A stretch of DNA of 64,000 nucleotides from Scylla paramamosain (taxonomy: Eukaryota; Arthropoda; Malacostraca; Decapoda; Portunidae): positions 15,891,501-15,955,500 of the forward strand of contig NC_087151.1 of assembly GCF_035594125.1 (NCBI RefSeq), read 5' to 3'. How positions within the stretch are numbered: the stretch's first letter is position 1; every line of letters starts with the position of its first letter. A model generated the notes under the pieces. It searched no databases. It saw only the letters and a program-made list of their open reading frames with translations, and was not told where the DNA came from. Position numbers and translations under genes: made by a program. Shown here piece after piece: positions 48,630-60,600 of this stretch.

Positions 48630-51230
48630 AGAGAATCAATGAAGAACATACACAGAAATATGAAACGCACAGAATAGCACACAATATGATACACAGAATA
48701 ACACACAATACGATAACACAGACAACAATAAATAATAATGAAGGACAGAAAGGAATAACATATACACTGATAGACAAACAGACAGACAGACAGATAGACA
48801 GACAGACAGACAGACATATAGATAGCTAGATAAACACTATTTAATATCAGAAGGAAGAATGGAAAGGACAAGAATAATCAGAAGCTGATGGGATACTTAA
48901 ATTTGGTAGTGATGAAAGTGACGGCGGATGACTGGAGAACATGACTGGGAACAGACGTGTAGAGATGACCTTGGCCGAGTCCATCAGTGAGAGGTGGCGG
49001 GAGGGAGGAAAGTGGCAGCTGGCAAAGCGATCTGGTGTGTACTGCGGCCCCAACAAGATGAGGCGGAACTACGAATACTTGGATGAGAGAGGGTGGTGGG
49101 TAGGGCTGGCTTGGGGAAAGAGCCAAGGGACACCCACACCTCAGGATGAAGCAGGAATGGCGACCAAGCGAAGCGAAGAGGAGCAGCGTGATGAGCAGAA
49201 ACAGGTGTGATGACAGGTGTGGCCATGGGGTGCGGCAGCAGCCGACAGATGTGGCCATGGGGAGATGAGGCAGGAGCGGTGGAGGGATTGAAGCGTGGTG
49301 AGGGACAGACAAGATCAGACCACAACTTGCCACGTTGAGAGCCATACACCCATGATATCGTCTACGTGATGAATGATAACGCCTTGCAACTTACCTGTGA
49401 TGGTGTGATAGTCATGTCTCAGCGTATACTGGATTTCTGAGAGTCAAGAGTCTATGTGTTCTTTGATTGCACAACACTGTTTCGGAGAGGTCTTGTTACT
49501 ATTGTATCAGATAGACTTGGTATGGTAGTAGTTTAATTATGGAGAGCTTTGGAGGACATGGTAGTAGCAGGATATCACTTTTATCAGTAACAGATCACAG
49601 GTTGCTTGACTTACTGGATGTTGCTGGAGATGACGGTGGCAGGATAGTTGATGGTGGTTGACTGCTTCTCTAGTGAATATTGTTGGTAGTGTGGAGGTCG
49701 TGGGTAGTGGCTTGGATTACGGTTCATTGTGCAAGTAAAATAACACAAGTTGATAAGTTTTCTTCTTGATTTAATGATGGACAGAGATGTACACGTGTGA
49801 TACCGAGACAGATTATGATGGACGTGATGATACTTGATCCTCTCCCTCTGTGAACTGATGTCTCTCTGAAATGATTCTGAACTGAACTCCACTCTGTCCA
49901 ATCTCTCTCTGAACTCTGTGAACTGATCTTGAACTGGCTCTAGTTACATGTACAGGCTCTATCCATGTGAAATAAAGTGGATAAGGATTCAGAATCTGAG
50001 ATGAAGAAATGGCCAATGAGGTGCCTGTAAATGGGGTGAAGGAACCAATCACAGATGTCGTTACTTTGGCCAATGACCTGGGAAGAGAGCAGGGAGGCGA
50101 TGCAGATGTTTTCCCTAAGGACTGGCAGGAATGTAGGAAAGGTGTGGTATTGCCTTGAGAGAGCGATGGGGAGGATAAAAGGTTAAAATAGACTGAGGCT
50201 AGGCACGTGTCCACGTGGTATGAAATATATGAATGATGAGTATAATTAATTATATAATAATGACTGGTGCGACTGATACAAATACTCCTGCCTCCTACAA
50301 ACCCACTTTTGAATGTTCCTTCACCGAAAGGGCCGAAAGTTTGAGTGAGGTAGTCCAGCAACTGTCACTCACAGTGAAGCGTTACCCTGACCGCCATCTT
50401 ACATCCCCTTGGGCAGGCAACCAGGTCCCAGACAGGTACTACCTTATCCACACTCGACCACCACTGCCTGCTGCCTTGTCAGCCATCCTTCTCTTGACAC
50501 TCCCACTTAAAGTTACCAACAGAAAACACTCAACTTATCAATTACATTGTGTAACAAAGGAGAGGGGCTGTGAACATCGCGTCATAGGACAGGGGACAGC
50601 GCATCTCTAAGCCAAACTCTGGTACATTACATATCTCACATAATCACTTTACATTTCTCTTCACCATCAAACTATTGTCACTGTTTTCCCTAATACATAT
50701 ATATGGTCATTCACTATGTTTAATTCTAAACTCAAGGCACTTTACCCGTAACAAAGGAGAGGCATTAAGCATGACGTCACATGACGGAGGGGTGATCGTC
50801 TCTCCCGTGAGGAACGCCTCACACATCCTTCTTGGGGGTCTGGCCTGCAAGTTACCTCCATAACATTTAATTCCTTCTCTCTCCCTCATTATACAACATT
50901 TGGATCTATTATCCCATTAGTGAAATCGATCAAGGAATGTGGAAAAATTTAGTTGCAGGGGCATGTTTTTTTTTATTTTTTTTATTTCTTGTTGGAGTGA
51001 TTAATATCTCTTTTCCTGTCTAGTCAGCTGAGACATTAATTGTTAGCCCCAGTGAAAAGTTATTATGTGGTAATCAACTTCCACAATCGAATAATAAACT
51101 CACTTTAAACATACAATATGAATTTGGAGTTGCCGAATACCTAAGAGGTTTAATTTTCTGGGCTGATGCAATCATTACATAAATGAGCATATATTCAGAT
51201 AAAAAAATGATGATGGGGGTACTACACCCT

Positions 51231-51234
<4 letters not shown>
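48630..51234. other. No gene recognised; (GACA)n near 48776-48820
   Basis: The segment contains a GACA/GATA tetranucleotide run. Three CCAAT words lie within about 80 bp near 50013-50078. A stretch (50283-50400) is collinear in scattered words with 61165-61300. Long frames on either strand have no motif. It may contain the LTR of the gag fragment, but I could not delimit it. Confidence 0.4.

Positions 51235-51326
<92 letters not shown>
51235..51326. repeat. (TA)n microsatellite
   Basis: About 92 bp of TA. Confidence 0.97.
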
Positions 51327-51328
<2 letters not shown>

Positions 51329-51548
51329 GACAGCACCCCAAAATAGGATTCTCTTAAATCCATCTCTTTTTCTCTAAAGAAATATGCATAATAACTATAT
51401 GCTATTCTTATAATATGGTTGGCTAGATTAGGCTAAATTGGGCTCTGCATTGCAGTGACGGATTAAGGGATGGTGATGGTAGTCCTGGAATGACTTTAGG
51501 AGAGGCCACCACGGGCCCACGCTAAAAGAGAGCCAAAATAGTTACGCA

Positions 51549-52375
<827 letters not shown>

Positions 52376-52540
52376 CTTTAATTTGATTTGCTTGTAAGTG
52401 GATCTCACAGAAGATGAACTACAAATAATTTTTTTTTTTTTTTTTTATGTAGGAAGGACACTGGCCAAGGACAACAAAAATCTAATAAAAAAAAAAATGC
52501 CCACTGAAATGCCAGTCCCATAAAAGGGTCAAAGCAGTGG

Positions 52541-53882
52541 TCAAAAATGGATGGATAAGTGTCTTGAAACCTCCCTCTTGAAGGAATTCAAGTCATAGGA
52601 AGGTGGAAATACAGAAGCAGGCAGGGAGTTCCTGAGTTTACCAGAGAAAGGGATGAATGATTGAGAATACTGGTTAACTCTTGCGTTAGAGAGGTGGACA
52701 GAATAGGGGTGAGAGAAAGAAGAAAGTCTTGTGCAGCGAGGCCGCGGAAGGAGGGGAGGCATGCAGTTAGCAAGATCTGAAGAGCAGTTAGCATGAAAAT
52801 AGTGGTAGAAGACAGCTAGATATGCAACACTGCGGCAGTGAGAGAGAGGCTGAAGACAGTCAGTTAGAGGAGAGGAGTTGATGAGACGAAAAGCTTTTGA
52901 TTCCATACTGCTAGAAGAGCAGTATGAGTGGAACCCCCCCAGACATGTTAAGCATACTCCATACATGGACGGATAAGGCCCTTGCCTTGTACAGAGTTAG
53001 CAACTGGGGGGGTGAGAAAAACAGGCGGAGAAGTCTCAGAACACCTAACTTCATAGAAGCTGTTTTAGCTAGAGATGAGATGTGAAATTTCCAGTTCAGA
53101 TTATAAGTAAAGGACAAACCGAGGATGTTCAGTGTAGAAGAGGGGGACAGTTGAGTATCACTGAAGAAGAGGGGATAGTTGTCTGGAAGGTTGTGTCAAG
53201 TTGATAGATGGAGGAATTGAGTTTTTGAGGCATTGAACAATACCAAGTTTGCTCTGCCCCAATCAGAAATTTTAGAAAGATCAGAAGTCAGGCGTTCTGT
53301 GGCTTCCCTGCGTGATATGTTTACCTCCTGAAGGGTTGGACGCCTATGAAAAGACGTGGAAAAGTGCAGGGTGGTATCATCAGCGTAGGAGTGGATAGGA
53401 CAAGAAGCTTGGTTTAGAAGATCATTAATGAGTAATAAGAAGAGAGTGGGTGACAGGACAGAACCCTGAGGAACACCACTGTTAATAAATTTAGGAGAAG
53501 AACAGTGACCGTCTGCCACAGCAGCAATAGAACGGTCAGAAAGGAAACTTGAGATGAAGTTACAGAGAGAAGGATAGAAACCGTAGGAGGGTAGTTTTGA
53601 AATCAGAGCTTTGTGCCTAACTCTATCAAAAGCTTTTGATATGTCCAAGGCAACAGCAAAAGTTTCACCAAAATCTCTAAAAGAGGATGACCAAGACTCA
53701 GTAAGGAAAGCCAGAAGATCACCAGTAGAGCGGCCTTGATGGAACCCATACTGGTGATCAGATAGAAGGTTGTGAAGTGATAGATGTTTAAGAATCTTCC
53801 TGTTGAGGATAGATTAAAAAACTTTAGATAGGCAGGAAATTAAAGCAATAGGACGGTAGTTTGAGTGATTAGAACGGTCACC
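52541..53882 (-). pseudogene. Jockey-like ORF2, RT core and C-terminus after the stop
   Basis: The same frame continues: NYRPIALISCLSKV (then a TAA), HQYGFHQGRSTGDLLAFL, then the 150-codon open piece 53648-53196 with MDISKAFDRVRHKALISKL, NSGVPQGSVLSPTLFLLLIN and IHSYADDTTLHF (catalytic Asp pair). After a TGA (near 53200) and a small insertion near 52985, 52966-52541 gives the family C-terminus (RLINSSPLTDCLQPLSHC, FKREVSRHLSIHF). Confidence 0.9.
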
Positions 53883-55448
53883 CTATTTAGGAACAGGTTG
53901 AATGTAGGCAAACTTCCAGCAAGAATAAAAGGTAGATGTTGACAGACAGAGCTGAAAGAGTTTGACTAGGCAAGGTGCAAGCATGGAGGCACAGTTTTGG
54001 AGAACAATAGGAGGGACCCCATCAGGTCCATAAGACTTCTGAGGGTTAAAGCCAGCGAGGGCATGGAAAACATCATTGCGAAGAATTTTAATACGAGGCA
54101 TGAAGTAGTCAGAGGGTGGAGGAGAGGGAGGAACAAGCCCAGAATCGTCCAAGGTAAAGTTTTTAGCAAAGGTTTGAGCAAAGAGTTCAGCTTTAGAAAT
54201 AGATGTGATAGCAGTGGTGCCATCTGGTTGAAATAGAGGAGGGAAAGAAGAAGAAGCAAAGTTATTGGAGATATTTTTGGCTAGATGCCAGAAATCACGA
54301 GGGGAGTTAGATCTTGAAAGGTTTTGACATTTTCTGTTAATGAAGGAGTTTTTGGCTAGTTGGAGAACAGACTTGGCATGGTTCTGGGCAGAAATACAAA
54401 GTGCATGAGATTCTGGTGATGAAAGGCTTAAGTACCTTTTGTCGACCACCTCTCTATCATGTATAGCACGAGAACAAGCTGTGTTAAACCAAGGTTTAGA
54501 AGGTTTAGGACAAGAAAAAGAGTGAGGAATGTACGCCTCCATGCCAGACACTATCACCTCTGTTATGCACTCAGCACACAAAGACGGGTCTCTGACACGG
54601 AAGCAGTAGTCATTCCAAGGAAAATCAGCAAAATACCTCCTCAGGTCCCCCCAACTAGCAGAGGCAAAATGCCAGAGGCACCTTTGCTTAGGGGGATCCT
54701 GAGGAGGGATTGGAGTGATAGAACAAGATATGAGATTGTGATCGGAGGAGCCCAACAGAGAAGAAAGGGTGACAGCATAAGCAGAAGGATTAGAGGTCAG
54801 GAAAAGGTCAAGAATGTTGGGCGTATCTCCAAGACGGTCAGGAATACGAGTAGGGTGTTGCACCAATTGCTCTAGGTCATGGAGGATAGCAAAGTTGTAG
54901 GCTAGTTCACCAGGATGGTCAGTGAAGGGAGAGGAAAGCCAAAGCTGGTGGTGAATATTGAAGTCTCCAAGAATGGAGATCTCTGCAAAAGGGAAGAGGG
55001 TCAGAATGTGCTCCACTTTGGAAGTTAAGTAGTCAAAGAATTTCTTATAGTCAGAGGAGTTTGGTGAGAGGTATACAGCACAGATAAATTTAGTATGAGA
55101 GTGACTCTGTAGTCGTAGCCAGATGGTGGAAAACTCAGAAGATTCAAGAGCGTGGGCACAAGAGCAGGTTAAGTCATTGCGCACATAAACGCAGCATCCA
55201 GCTTTGGATAAAAAATGAGGATAGAGAAAGTAGGAGGGAACAGAAAAGGGGCTACTGTCAGTTGCCTCAGACACCTGAGTTTCAGTGAGGAAAAGAAGAT
55301 GAGGTTTAGAAGAGGAGAGGTGGTGTTCTACAGATTGAAAATTAGATCTTAGACCGCGAATGTTGCAGAAGTTAATGAAGAAAAAGTTGAGGGGGGTGTC
55401 AAGACACTTAGTGGTCGTCGACAGAAAGGCAGTCCGACCTGGGGACAT
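53883..55448 (-). CDS. Jockey-like ORF2, endonuclease and RT start (521 codons)
   Basis: Open from an ATG at 55448 to a TAG at 53883. The APE-type endonuclease occupies residues 20-250: [15 protein letters not shown] (Asn), [11 protein letters not shown] (catalytic Glu), [23 protein letters not shown] (Asp and Asn), [12 protein letters not shown] and [10 protein letters not shown] (Asp-His). Residues 250-470 form the linker. The RT begins at [14 protein letters not shown]. The stop comes within VPKKGDRSN where other copies have a sense codon (AAG to TAG type). An overlapping upstream frame starts MATPTPASESPSGEG (55499) and may be the end of a short ORF1 or a leader peptide. Confidence 0.9.
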   Translation of the reverse strand: MSPGRTAFLSTTTKCLDTPLNFFFINFCNIRGLRSNFQSVEHHLSSSKPHLLFLTETQVSEATDSSPFSVPSYFLYPHFLSKAGCCVYVRNDLTCSCAHALESSEFSTIWLRLQSHSHTKFICAVYLSPNSSDYKKFFDYLTSKVEHILTLFPFAEISILGDFNIHHQLWLSSPFTDHPGELAYNFAILHDLEQLVQHPTRIPDRLGDTPNILDLFLTSNPSAYAVTLSSLLGSSDHNLISCSITPIPPQDPPKQRCLWHFASASWGDLRRYFADFPWNDYCFRVRDPSLCAECITEVIVSGMEAYIPHSFSCPKPSKPWFNTACSRAIHDREVVDKRYLSLSSPESHALCISAQNHAKSVLQLAKNSFINRKCQNLSRSNSPRDFWHLAKNISNNFASSSFPPLFQPDGTTAITSISKAELFAQTFAKNFTLDDSGLVPPSPPPSDYFMPRIKILRNDVFHALAGFNPQKSYGPDGVPPIVLQNCASMLAPCLVKLFQLCLSTSTFYSCWKFAYIQPVPK

Positions 55449-55735
55449 TTATGGTCCCCTCCCCAGATGGGGACTCCGAGGCTGGTGTAGGAGTCGCCAT
55501 GATGATTTTAAAATTTTTGAGTGAAGGGTGTGTGTGTTATTAGGTGCTTGTAGTTTTGTGTGGAGGAAGAGAGTTGTCTTTAGAGGACAGGCTGTGACTG
55601 CCCCCTTGTGTTGTGAGACACAAAGGGAAATGTTCAGTGAGGTCACAGCTGGGTTTAATAAGTTCACAGCACCCCCTGCTTTAGACCTCACTGGGAGTAA
55701 TTATCATTTCGGCAGGTGTCTACTGCCTCCTCCTC

Positions 55736-56372
55736 TTTAAATAACTTGTCATATGATCTAACCCAAATTTCTAGCATTTCATGTGATGATTGGCTATGAA
55801 AGTCTCTACACTTTACCAGTGAAATGACATCTCTTCATTGTCACTCCTGGTGCAGCCATAGGCCAAATAAGCAGGCATAATGGGAAAATGTTGAGGTGGG
55901 TGTCAGGGGTCATAAATAAAAAAGCATTCTTAAATATGGAGGTTTGACTCAGCCCAACTCTTACGTTTAGAGTTGTGCTTAACTAACCAAGTTGTGCTTA
56001 GTTTAGGTCTTAAATTTAAGACAGGTCTGGAGTCTGTTTAACTTTAAGAGTTACACTAAGACTAAAGTAATCTAATAAAGATAGCTGACCATCGAGCCTG
56101 AGCCCACCACCTCAAGAATTATCAGTCCCATGTCTCGATGACCTGAGTGACTGAACTGTTGGACATATATAGAAGAAAATTGCAGGAGTGTTATTCATGA
56201 TATATTTGGCGGGAGATGCCTTGGAGAGCACTGATGTTATTAATTAAAATAATAATTAGTGTTATTTAGCCAATGGAAAATGCAGCTCTACAGCAATGAT
56301 GACCTTAGACCTTCATGTTTCCTGTTGTTGGAGCGTCTCATTTATCTTCTTAGGAACAGAGCCTCATGCAGC
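55736..56372. other. No gene recognised
   Basis: Unremarkable sequence. A direct repeat TTGTGCTTA occurs twice near 55972-56000. Confidence 0.5.
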
Positions 56373-56636
56373 TTTTTTTTTTTTTTTTTTCAGGCTACAT
56401 CTTTCCTCACACACTGACTGAACGAGGTAGGAAAGTCTCACCATCGGTCCGGCTGGGTTTCTTCTATTGGGCTTTTCGACATTAGGAGTCATCATCACCT
56501 CCATACTAAAGAAAAGGGACAGGAAAGCAGGCGCTGCTGAGTGAGAGTAGCAGGGCGTGAGGGCCTGCACGCAGGGAACGTCCCTGCACACTTTGCGCAT
56601 GTGGGAGCATTCTCGTCACATGATTGGCTGCCACCT
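56373..56636. other. Poly(T)-ended segment containing an inverted CR1 5'-leader copy
   Basis: A T run (56373-56390) suggests the tail of a minus-strand retrosequence. At about 56548-56636 the plus strand resembles the reverse complement of 60515-60595 (GGCCTGCA, AGGGAACGTCCC, CACACT, GCATGTG, TGATTGG in order). It therefore resembles a CR1 leader in opposite orientation. Confidence 0.55.
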
Positions 56637-56645
56637 TCTCATCAG

Positions 56646-56838
56646 TTAACCTATCCCAACTCTAACCTTAGCCTAACTATCCTGTAACCCACCTTGTACC
56701 TAATTACTGGATATGGTCTCATTTATTATAACACATATTTTGGATAAGTTAGGTAAAGAGGTTTAGGTTAGGTTAGGTTTGGTTAGTTAGATTTGGTTAG
56801 GCTAGGTAAGACTTGGCTAGTTAGGTTTGATTAGGTTA
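56646..56838. repeat. Degenerate TTAGG-like array with a CCTAA-rich left part
   Basis: 56748-56838 is rich in TTAGG and variants (TTAGGTTAGGTTAGG near 56763-56777, then TTGG, TTAGT and TAGG forms). 56646-56702 is C-rich with CCTAA/AACC words. TTAGG is the ancestral arthropod telomere repeat, so this looks like an interstitial telomere-type tract. Confidence 0.7.
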
Positions 56839-56927
56839 TGATAAGAACATAAGAACGTAAGAAATAAGGAAAGCTGCAAGAAGCGACCAGGCTTACATGT
56901 GGCAGTCCCTGTATGAAACACACCTAC

Positions 56928-58274
56928 CTATTTCCATCTGTTATCCCCATCCATAAACTTGTCCAATCTTCTCTTAAAGCTCTCTAGTGTCCTAGCACTA
57001 ACTACATGACCACTGAGCCCGTTCCACTCATCTACCACTCTATTTGAGAACCAATTTTTTCCTATCTCCTTCCTAAACCTAAATTTTTCAAGCATGAACC
57101 CGTTTTTTCTTGTTCTACCCTGGTTGCTGATCCTAAGAATTTTGCTTACATCTCCCTTGTTATAACCCTTATACCCCTTAAAGACTTCTATCAGGTCCCC
57201 TCTTAACCTACGTCTCTCTAGAGAATGTAAATTTAACAGCTTCAACCTCGCCTCATAAGGAATACTCCTCATCCCCTGTATCCTTTTAGTCATTCTCCTC
57301 TGTACTGATTCTAATAGACCTATATCTTTCCTGTAATGTGGGGACCAGAACTGCACAGCGTAGTCTAGATGAGGTCTGACCAGCGCCAAGTATAACTTTA
57401 ATATTACTTCCGGCCTTCTACTTTTAACACTCCTAAAAATGAATCCTAGTACCCTATTTGCCTTGTTTCTGGCTTCTATGCATTGTTTCCCTAGACGGAG
57501 TTCAGAGCTAACTATAGCTCCTAAATCTTTCTCGTACCCTGTACCTACCAGAGTTTGGTTGTTTACTGTGTACCTATTGTGTGGGTTTCCTCTACCTACG
57601 CTAGGCACTTTGCATTTATTAATATTAAATTGCATTTGCCATCTATCCGTCCATTCATTCATTCTATCTAAGTCTGCCTGCAAAGCGATGACATCCGATT
57701 CTGACCTAATTAATCTACCTATCTTTGTGTCATTCGCAAATTTACTAACATCACTACTAATTCCACTATCCAAGTCATTGATATATATTAGAAATAACAA
57801 TGGCCCTAATACTGATCCCTGTGGCACCCCACTAATTACATGACCCCACTCGGATTTCGAGCCATTTATTACCACTCTCTGTCGCCTGTTACCAAGCCAT
57901 GACCCTATCCAGCCTAACACCTTCCCATCTATCCCGTGTGCCCTAACCTTTCTCAGGAGCCTTTGATGGGGTACCTTGTCAAATGCTTTACTAAAGTTCA
58001 GATATAAGATATCATAACTATCACCATTATCTACTGCCTCGTACACCTTACTGTAAAAACTTAACAAGTTTGTCAGGCAAGACTTCCCCTTCGTGAAGCC
58101 ATGCTGTGACTGATTTATCAAGTTATGTTTGTCTAAATGTTCCCTAATGTTCCTCGCTATTATTGACTCTAACATTTTACCTACAACTGAAGTTAAGCTG
58201 ACAGGTCTATAATTAGACGCTAAAGTTTTATCTCCTTTCTTAAAGATGGGTACTACATTAGCCTGCCTCCACAT
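56928..58274 (-). CDS. CR1 copy B reverse transcriptase and C-terminus (448 codons)
   Basis: Long open frame to a stop at 56928. Motifs in order: ANVVPIFKKGDK, SNYRPVSLTSVVGKMLESII, HGFTKGKSCLTNLL, LYLNFSKAFDKVPHQRLLRK, ISGVPQGSVLGPLLFLIYIN, DVSKFANDTKIGRL, WQMQFNINKCKVPSVGRGN, YEKDLGAIVSSEL, DYAVQFWSPHYRKD, LERRRLRGDLIEVFKGYKGY and ARTLESFKRRLDKFMDGDNR. The catalytic box is FAND instead of FADD, so one metal-binding Asp is lost. The LNF before SKAFD replaces LDF, another catalytic Asp changed to Asn. Both are G-to-A type changes, and the polymerase should be dead although the frame is open. Confidence 0.93.
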   Translation of the reverse strand: MWRQANVVPIFKKGDKTLASNYRPVSLTSVVGKMLESIIARNIREHLDKHNLINQSQHGFTKGKSCLTNLLSFYSKVYEAVDNGDSYDILYLNFSKAFDKVPHQRLLRKVRAHGIDGKVLGWIGSWLGNRRQRVVINGSKSEWGHVISGVPQGSVLGPLLFLIYINDLDSGISSDVSKFANDTKIGRLIRSESDVIALQADLDRMNEWTDRWQMQFNINKCKVPSVGRGNPHNRYTVNNQTLVGTGYEKDLGAIVSSELRLGKQCIEARNKANRVLGFIFRSVKSRRPEVILKLYLALVRPHLDYAVQFWSPHYRKDIGLLESVQRRMTKRIQGMRSIPYEARLKLLNLHSLERRRLRGDLIEVFKGYKGYNKGDVSKILRISNQGRTRKNGFMLEKFRFRKEIGKNWFSNRVVDEWNGLSGHVVSARTLESFKRRLDKFMDGDNRWK

Positions 58275-58427
58275 TACTGGTACCTCACCCGACTCCAGTG
58301 ATTTCCTAAAGACAGAAACTAACGGCTCACTAATAATCTCTTTACATTCCTTAAGTACTCTGGGATATATTTCATCAGGTCCTGGTGACTTGAACTTTTT
58401 TAGCCTATCTCCTGTTCCACTATCTCC

Positions 58428-59543
58428 CTAGTTATGGAAATATGTCAGCTTCTCATTCTCATCTGCTCTAAACACCTGTTCACTATCTGGCATATCCTGC
58501 ATGTTTTCCTGGCTGAAGACAGTTAAAAAATAATCATTCAGAAGTTTACTAATCTCCTCCACAGAACTAACCAGCTCCCCATCTGCTGCCTTTAATGGAC
58601 CTACAGTATCCTTATTCTTCGTCCAGTATACCTGATAAAATCCCTTGGGGTCCGTCTTCGCCTGGCTGGCTACCTTTAATTCATAATTGTCCTTAGCTTT
58701 CCTCGTTAACTTCCTGACTGTTCTGACTAATTCATTATATTGTGTCCTTAAAACTTCTTCACCTGTCCTTAATCTCTTATATATACTTCTCTTACGCCCT
58801 ATATAATGCTTTAACCTAGCAGTCATCCATTTAGGGTCATTTTTTTGTGATCTTATTGTTCTATATGGGATATTTGCTAACTGACCTGTATGAACTTTAT
58901 CTACGAAATATTTATACAATTCATCTACATTTACTTCACCTAATCCCCTCATCTCATCCGCTACCATCCTCTCCACTCCCTCATCTACTCGCCTCGACCT
59001 CACCTCTCTCATTTCAGCATGACCTGACATTCCAACATACTCACACCTATCTCCCCCATTCCTCTTTCCTCCTCCCTTCCAGAGCCTCACCTCACCTCTC
59101 TCACCCTGCCTTATCTCTCTGAACTCCGTCCCTGACCTGACCTCACCCTGCATCCTTTGCCAGTCCATTCCTTGGAGGTACCTTTTTAATTCTTCAAAAT
59201 CTGCTCTCTTAAAGTCAGGTATTTTACTAGTGTTTTTGTTTCTAACAGTTTCTTCCCATTCTAAATTGTACCTAATTTCCCTATGGTCACTGTTACCTAG
59301 CTGTCCTCCAACCTCTACCTGCGTGACTGCTTCCTCCCTGTTAGTAAGAATTAAATCTAGAAAATTATTCCCCCTTGTGGGTTCTACGACTACCTGTTTT
59401 GAAAAATAATCCTGAATTACCTTAAGAAATTCCTCTGCTTCCTTGTTACCCACAATCAGACTCCAGTCGATATTCCTAAAATTAAAATCTCCTACCACAC
59501 ATACCTGACTGTACCTGCCTGCTCTATTTAATTCCTGCCACAA
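58428..59543 (-). pseudogene. CR1 copy B endonuclease C-terminal half and linker
   Basis: 371 codons: VCVVGDFNFRNIDWSLI (Asp and Asn), FLDLILTNREEAV, LGNSDHREIRYNL (Asp-His), then the linker with DPKWMTARLKHYIGRKRSIY, KASQ-like region and LLNDYFLTVFSQEN. A stop at 58428 after KLTYFHN precedes SPGPDEIYPRVLKE in another frame, so one frame break separates it from the RT. Confidence 0.88.
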
Positions 59544-59646
59544 TGAGGTGTTAATTTCCTCTGTACTGGTCGGTGGTCTGTAAACTACCCCTAGTACTAC
59601 TGACTGCGATCCTTCCTTAATATCTACCCATATCGACTCTGCTTTG

Positions 59647-59940
59647 TTATGTTTTAATTCTATTGTTCATACAACACTGTAATGTGTCCCTAACGTATAA
59701 CGCAACACCTCCTCCTCTCCTGTTTTCCCTATCTTTATAGAACATTGTATACCCATCTATCTTAACCTCTGGATTAAATACTTTTCCTGACATATCTAAC
59801 CAAGTTTCAGTTAAAGCAATGATGTCAAATTTCTCTACGCTCGCTATTCCTCTAAGCAAGTCTATTTTATTCAGAATACTTCTAAAGTTTGTGTAGTAAA
59901 CACTTAAGCTATTTCTCACCATCCCTGAGCTAGCTACCAT
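59647..59940 (-). pseudogene. CR1 copy B endonuclease N-terminal part
   Basis: VYYTNFRSILNKIDLLRGIA (Asn motif) and FDIIALTETWLDM (catalytic Glu), then NRRGGGVALYVRDTL. A frame break near 59647 separates it from the GDFN block at 59543. Confidence 0.88.
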
Positions 59941-59998
59941 TCTAGATTTAACTAATTTGCCCCTCGCCTTCTCCTCAATACCCCTTCTTCCCTCCCGA

Positions 59999-60433
59999 CT
60001 AACGAAAAAAGTGCTGGGGTGCAGTTACCTCCCGCTCGAGTGTTTCGGCGAAAACACGAACACCCTGGCGTGACAAATGCACTCCATCCCTGGCGTACAA
60101 GGTGTCCCTACCATAGAAAAGGTCCCAGTTGTCGATGAACGTCCATCCATTACTCCTACAATGATTCGCGAGCCTGTGATTCACTGTAATAGCCCTGGAC
60201 AGCCACTCAGCACCAACTCCTCCTCGGCAAGACACACATACCACGGGGATCCCTCCCTTGTCCCTAATCCTGTCCAAAGCCTGTCGAAACCTCCTGATAA
60301 GCTCCTCACTCCTGACCTTACCAAGGTCATTCCCTCCCGCACCGAGAAAAACAATGGGCTTGGTCCCATCTTTTTCCAAGCATGTGTCTAGCCTATCAGC
60401 AACCTTCCCTATCCCGGCCCCTGGCAAACACAC
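59999..60433 (-). CDS. CR1 copy B ORF1, SGNH esterase domain
   Basis: 144 codons: MCLPGAGIGKVADRLDTC, then PIVFLGAGGNDLGKVRSEEL (block III Asn), PVVCVSCRGGVGAEWLSRAI, GWTFIDNWDLFYGRD and ARDGVHLSRQGVRV (block V Asp and His). The upstream part containing the nucleophile Ser (Gly-Asp-Ser) is missing: before MCLPG the frame reads AFCARDKKRRSRV after a TGA, and nothing like GDS lies before it. So it lacks the zinc box, coiled coil and active Ser. Confidence 0.85.
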   Translation of the reverse strand: MCLPGAGIGKVADRLDTCLEKDGTKPIVFLGAGGNDLGKVRSEELIRRFRQALDRIRDKGGIPVVCVSCRGGVGAEWLSRAITVNHRLANHCRSNGWTFIDNWDLFYGRDTLYARDGVHLSRQGVRVFAETLEREVTAPQHFFR

Positions 60434-60600
60434 CCTCGACCTACGCTTCTTATCCCTAGCACAGAACGCTCAGCTGATGAAAAGGTGGTGGCCATTCACA
60501 AGATAATACTTCTCGCACCGATCACGAGGTGAGACTGGCTCGCACATGCTCAGTGTGTGGGGACTTTCCTACATGCAGGCCCTCCCAGTAGGGAAACGCT

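Larger units (their letters stand above)
52429..55735 (-). mobile_element. Jockey-like LINE (family J), near-complete copy 4
   Basis: About 3.3 kb on the minus strand with a 5' leader (55735-55449), one long protein (endonuclease then RT), a short 3' UTR and a 3' A-rich end (T run 52429-52446 on the plus strand). It is the reference for the three shorter copies at 2669, 20595 and 26132. It carries at least three nonsense changes and one frameshift, so it is inactive but the youngest-looking of the four. The 5' limit is estimated from where the leader loses any pattern. Confidence 0.88.
56839..60600 (-). mobile_element. CR1 LINE (copy B), nearly full length
   Basis: Minus-strand order is leader (about 60600-60480), ORF1 esterase (60433-59999), endonuclease (59940-58428), RT and C-terminus (58274-56928), then a short 3' UTR. 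It ends in tandem 8-bp GTTCTTAT units (about 56840-56862), the typical repeat end of CR1. It is more open than copy A: only a few breaks separate three long frames. The TTAGG-like array abuts its 3' end. Confidence 0.9.

Noticed and set aside
48878..49349. 155-codon minus-strand frame with Pro/Ser/Leu runs
   Set aside because: No domain, signal peptide or splice context; overlapping frames of similar length exist in two phases.
49813..50361. 182-codon minus-strand frame
   Set aside because: No recognisable motif, and it crosses a repeat shared with 61165. Kept only as unassigned DNA.
54459..54875. 138-codon plus-strand frame
   Set aside because: Antisense shadow of the Jockey-like endonuclease ORF.
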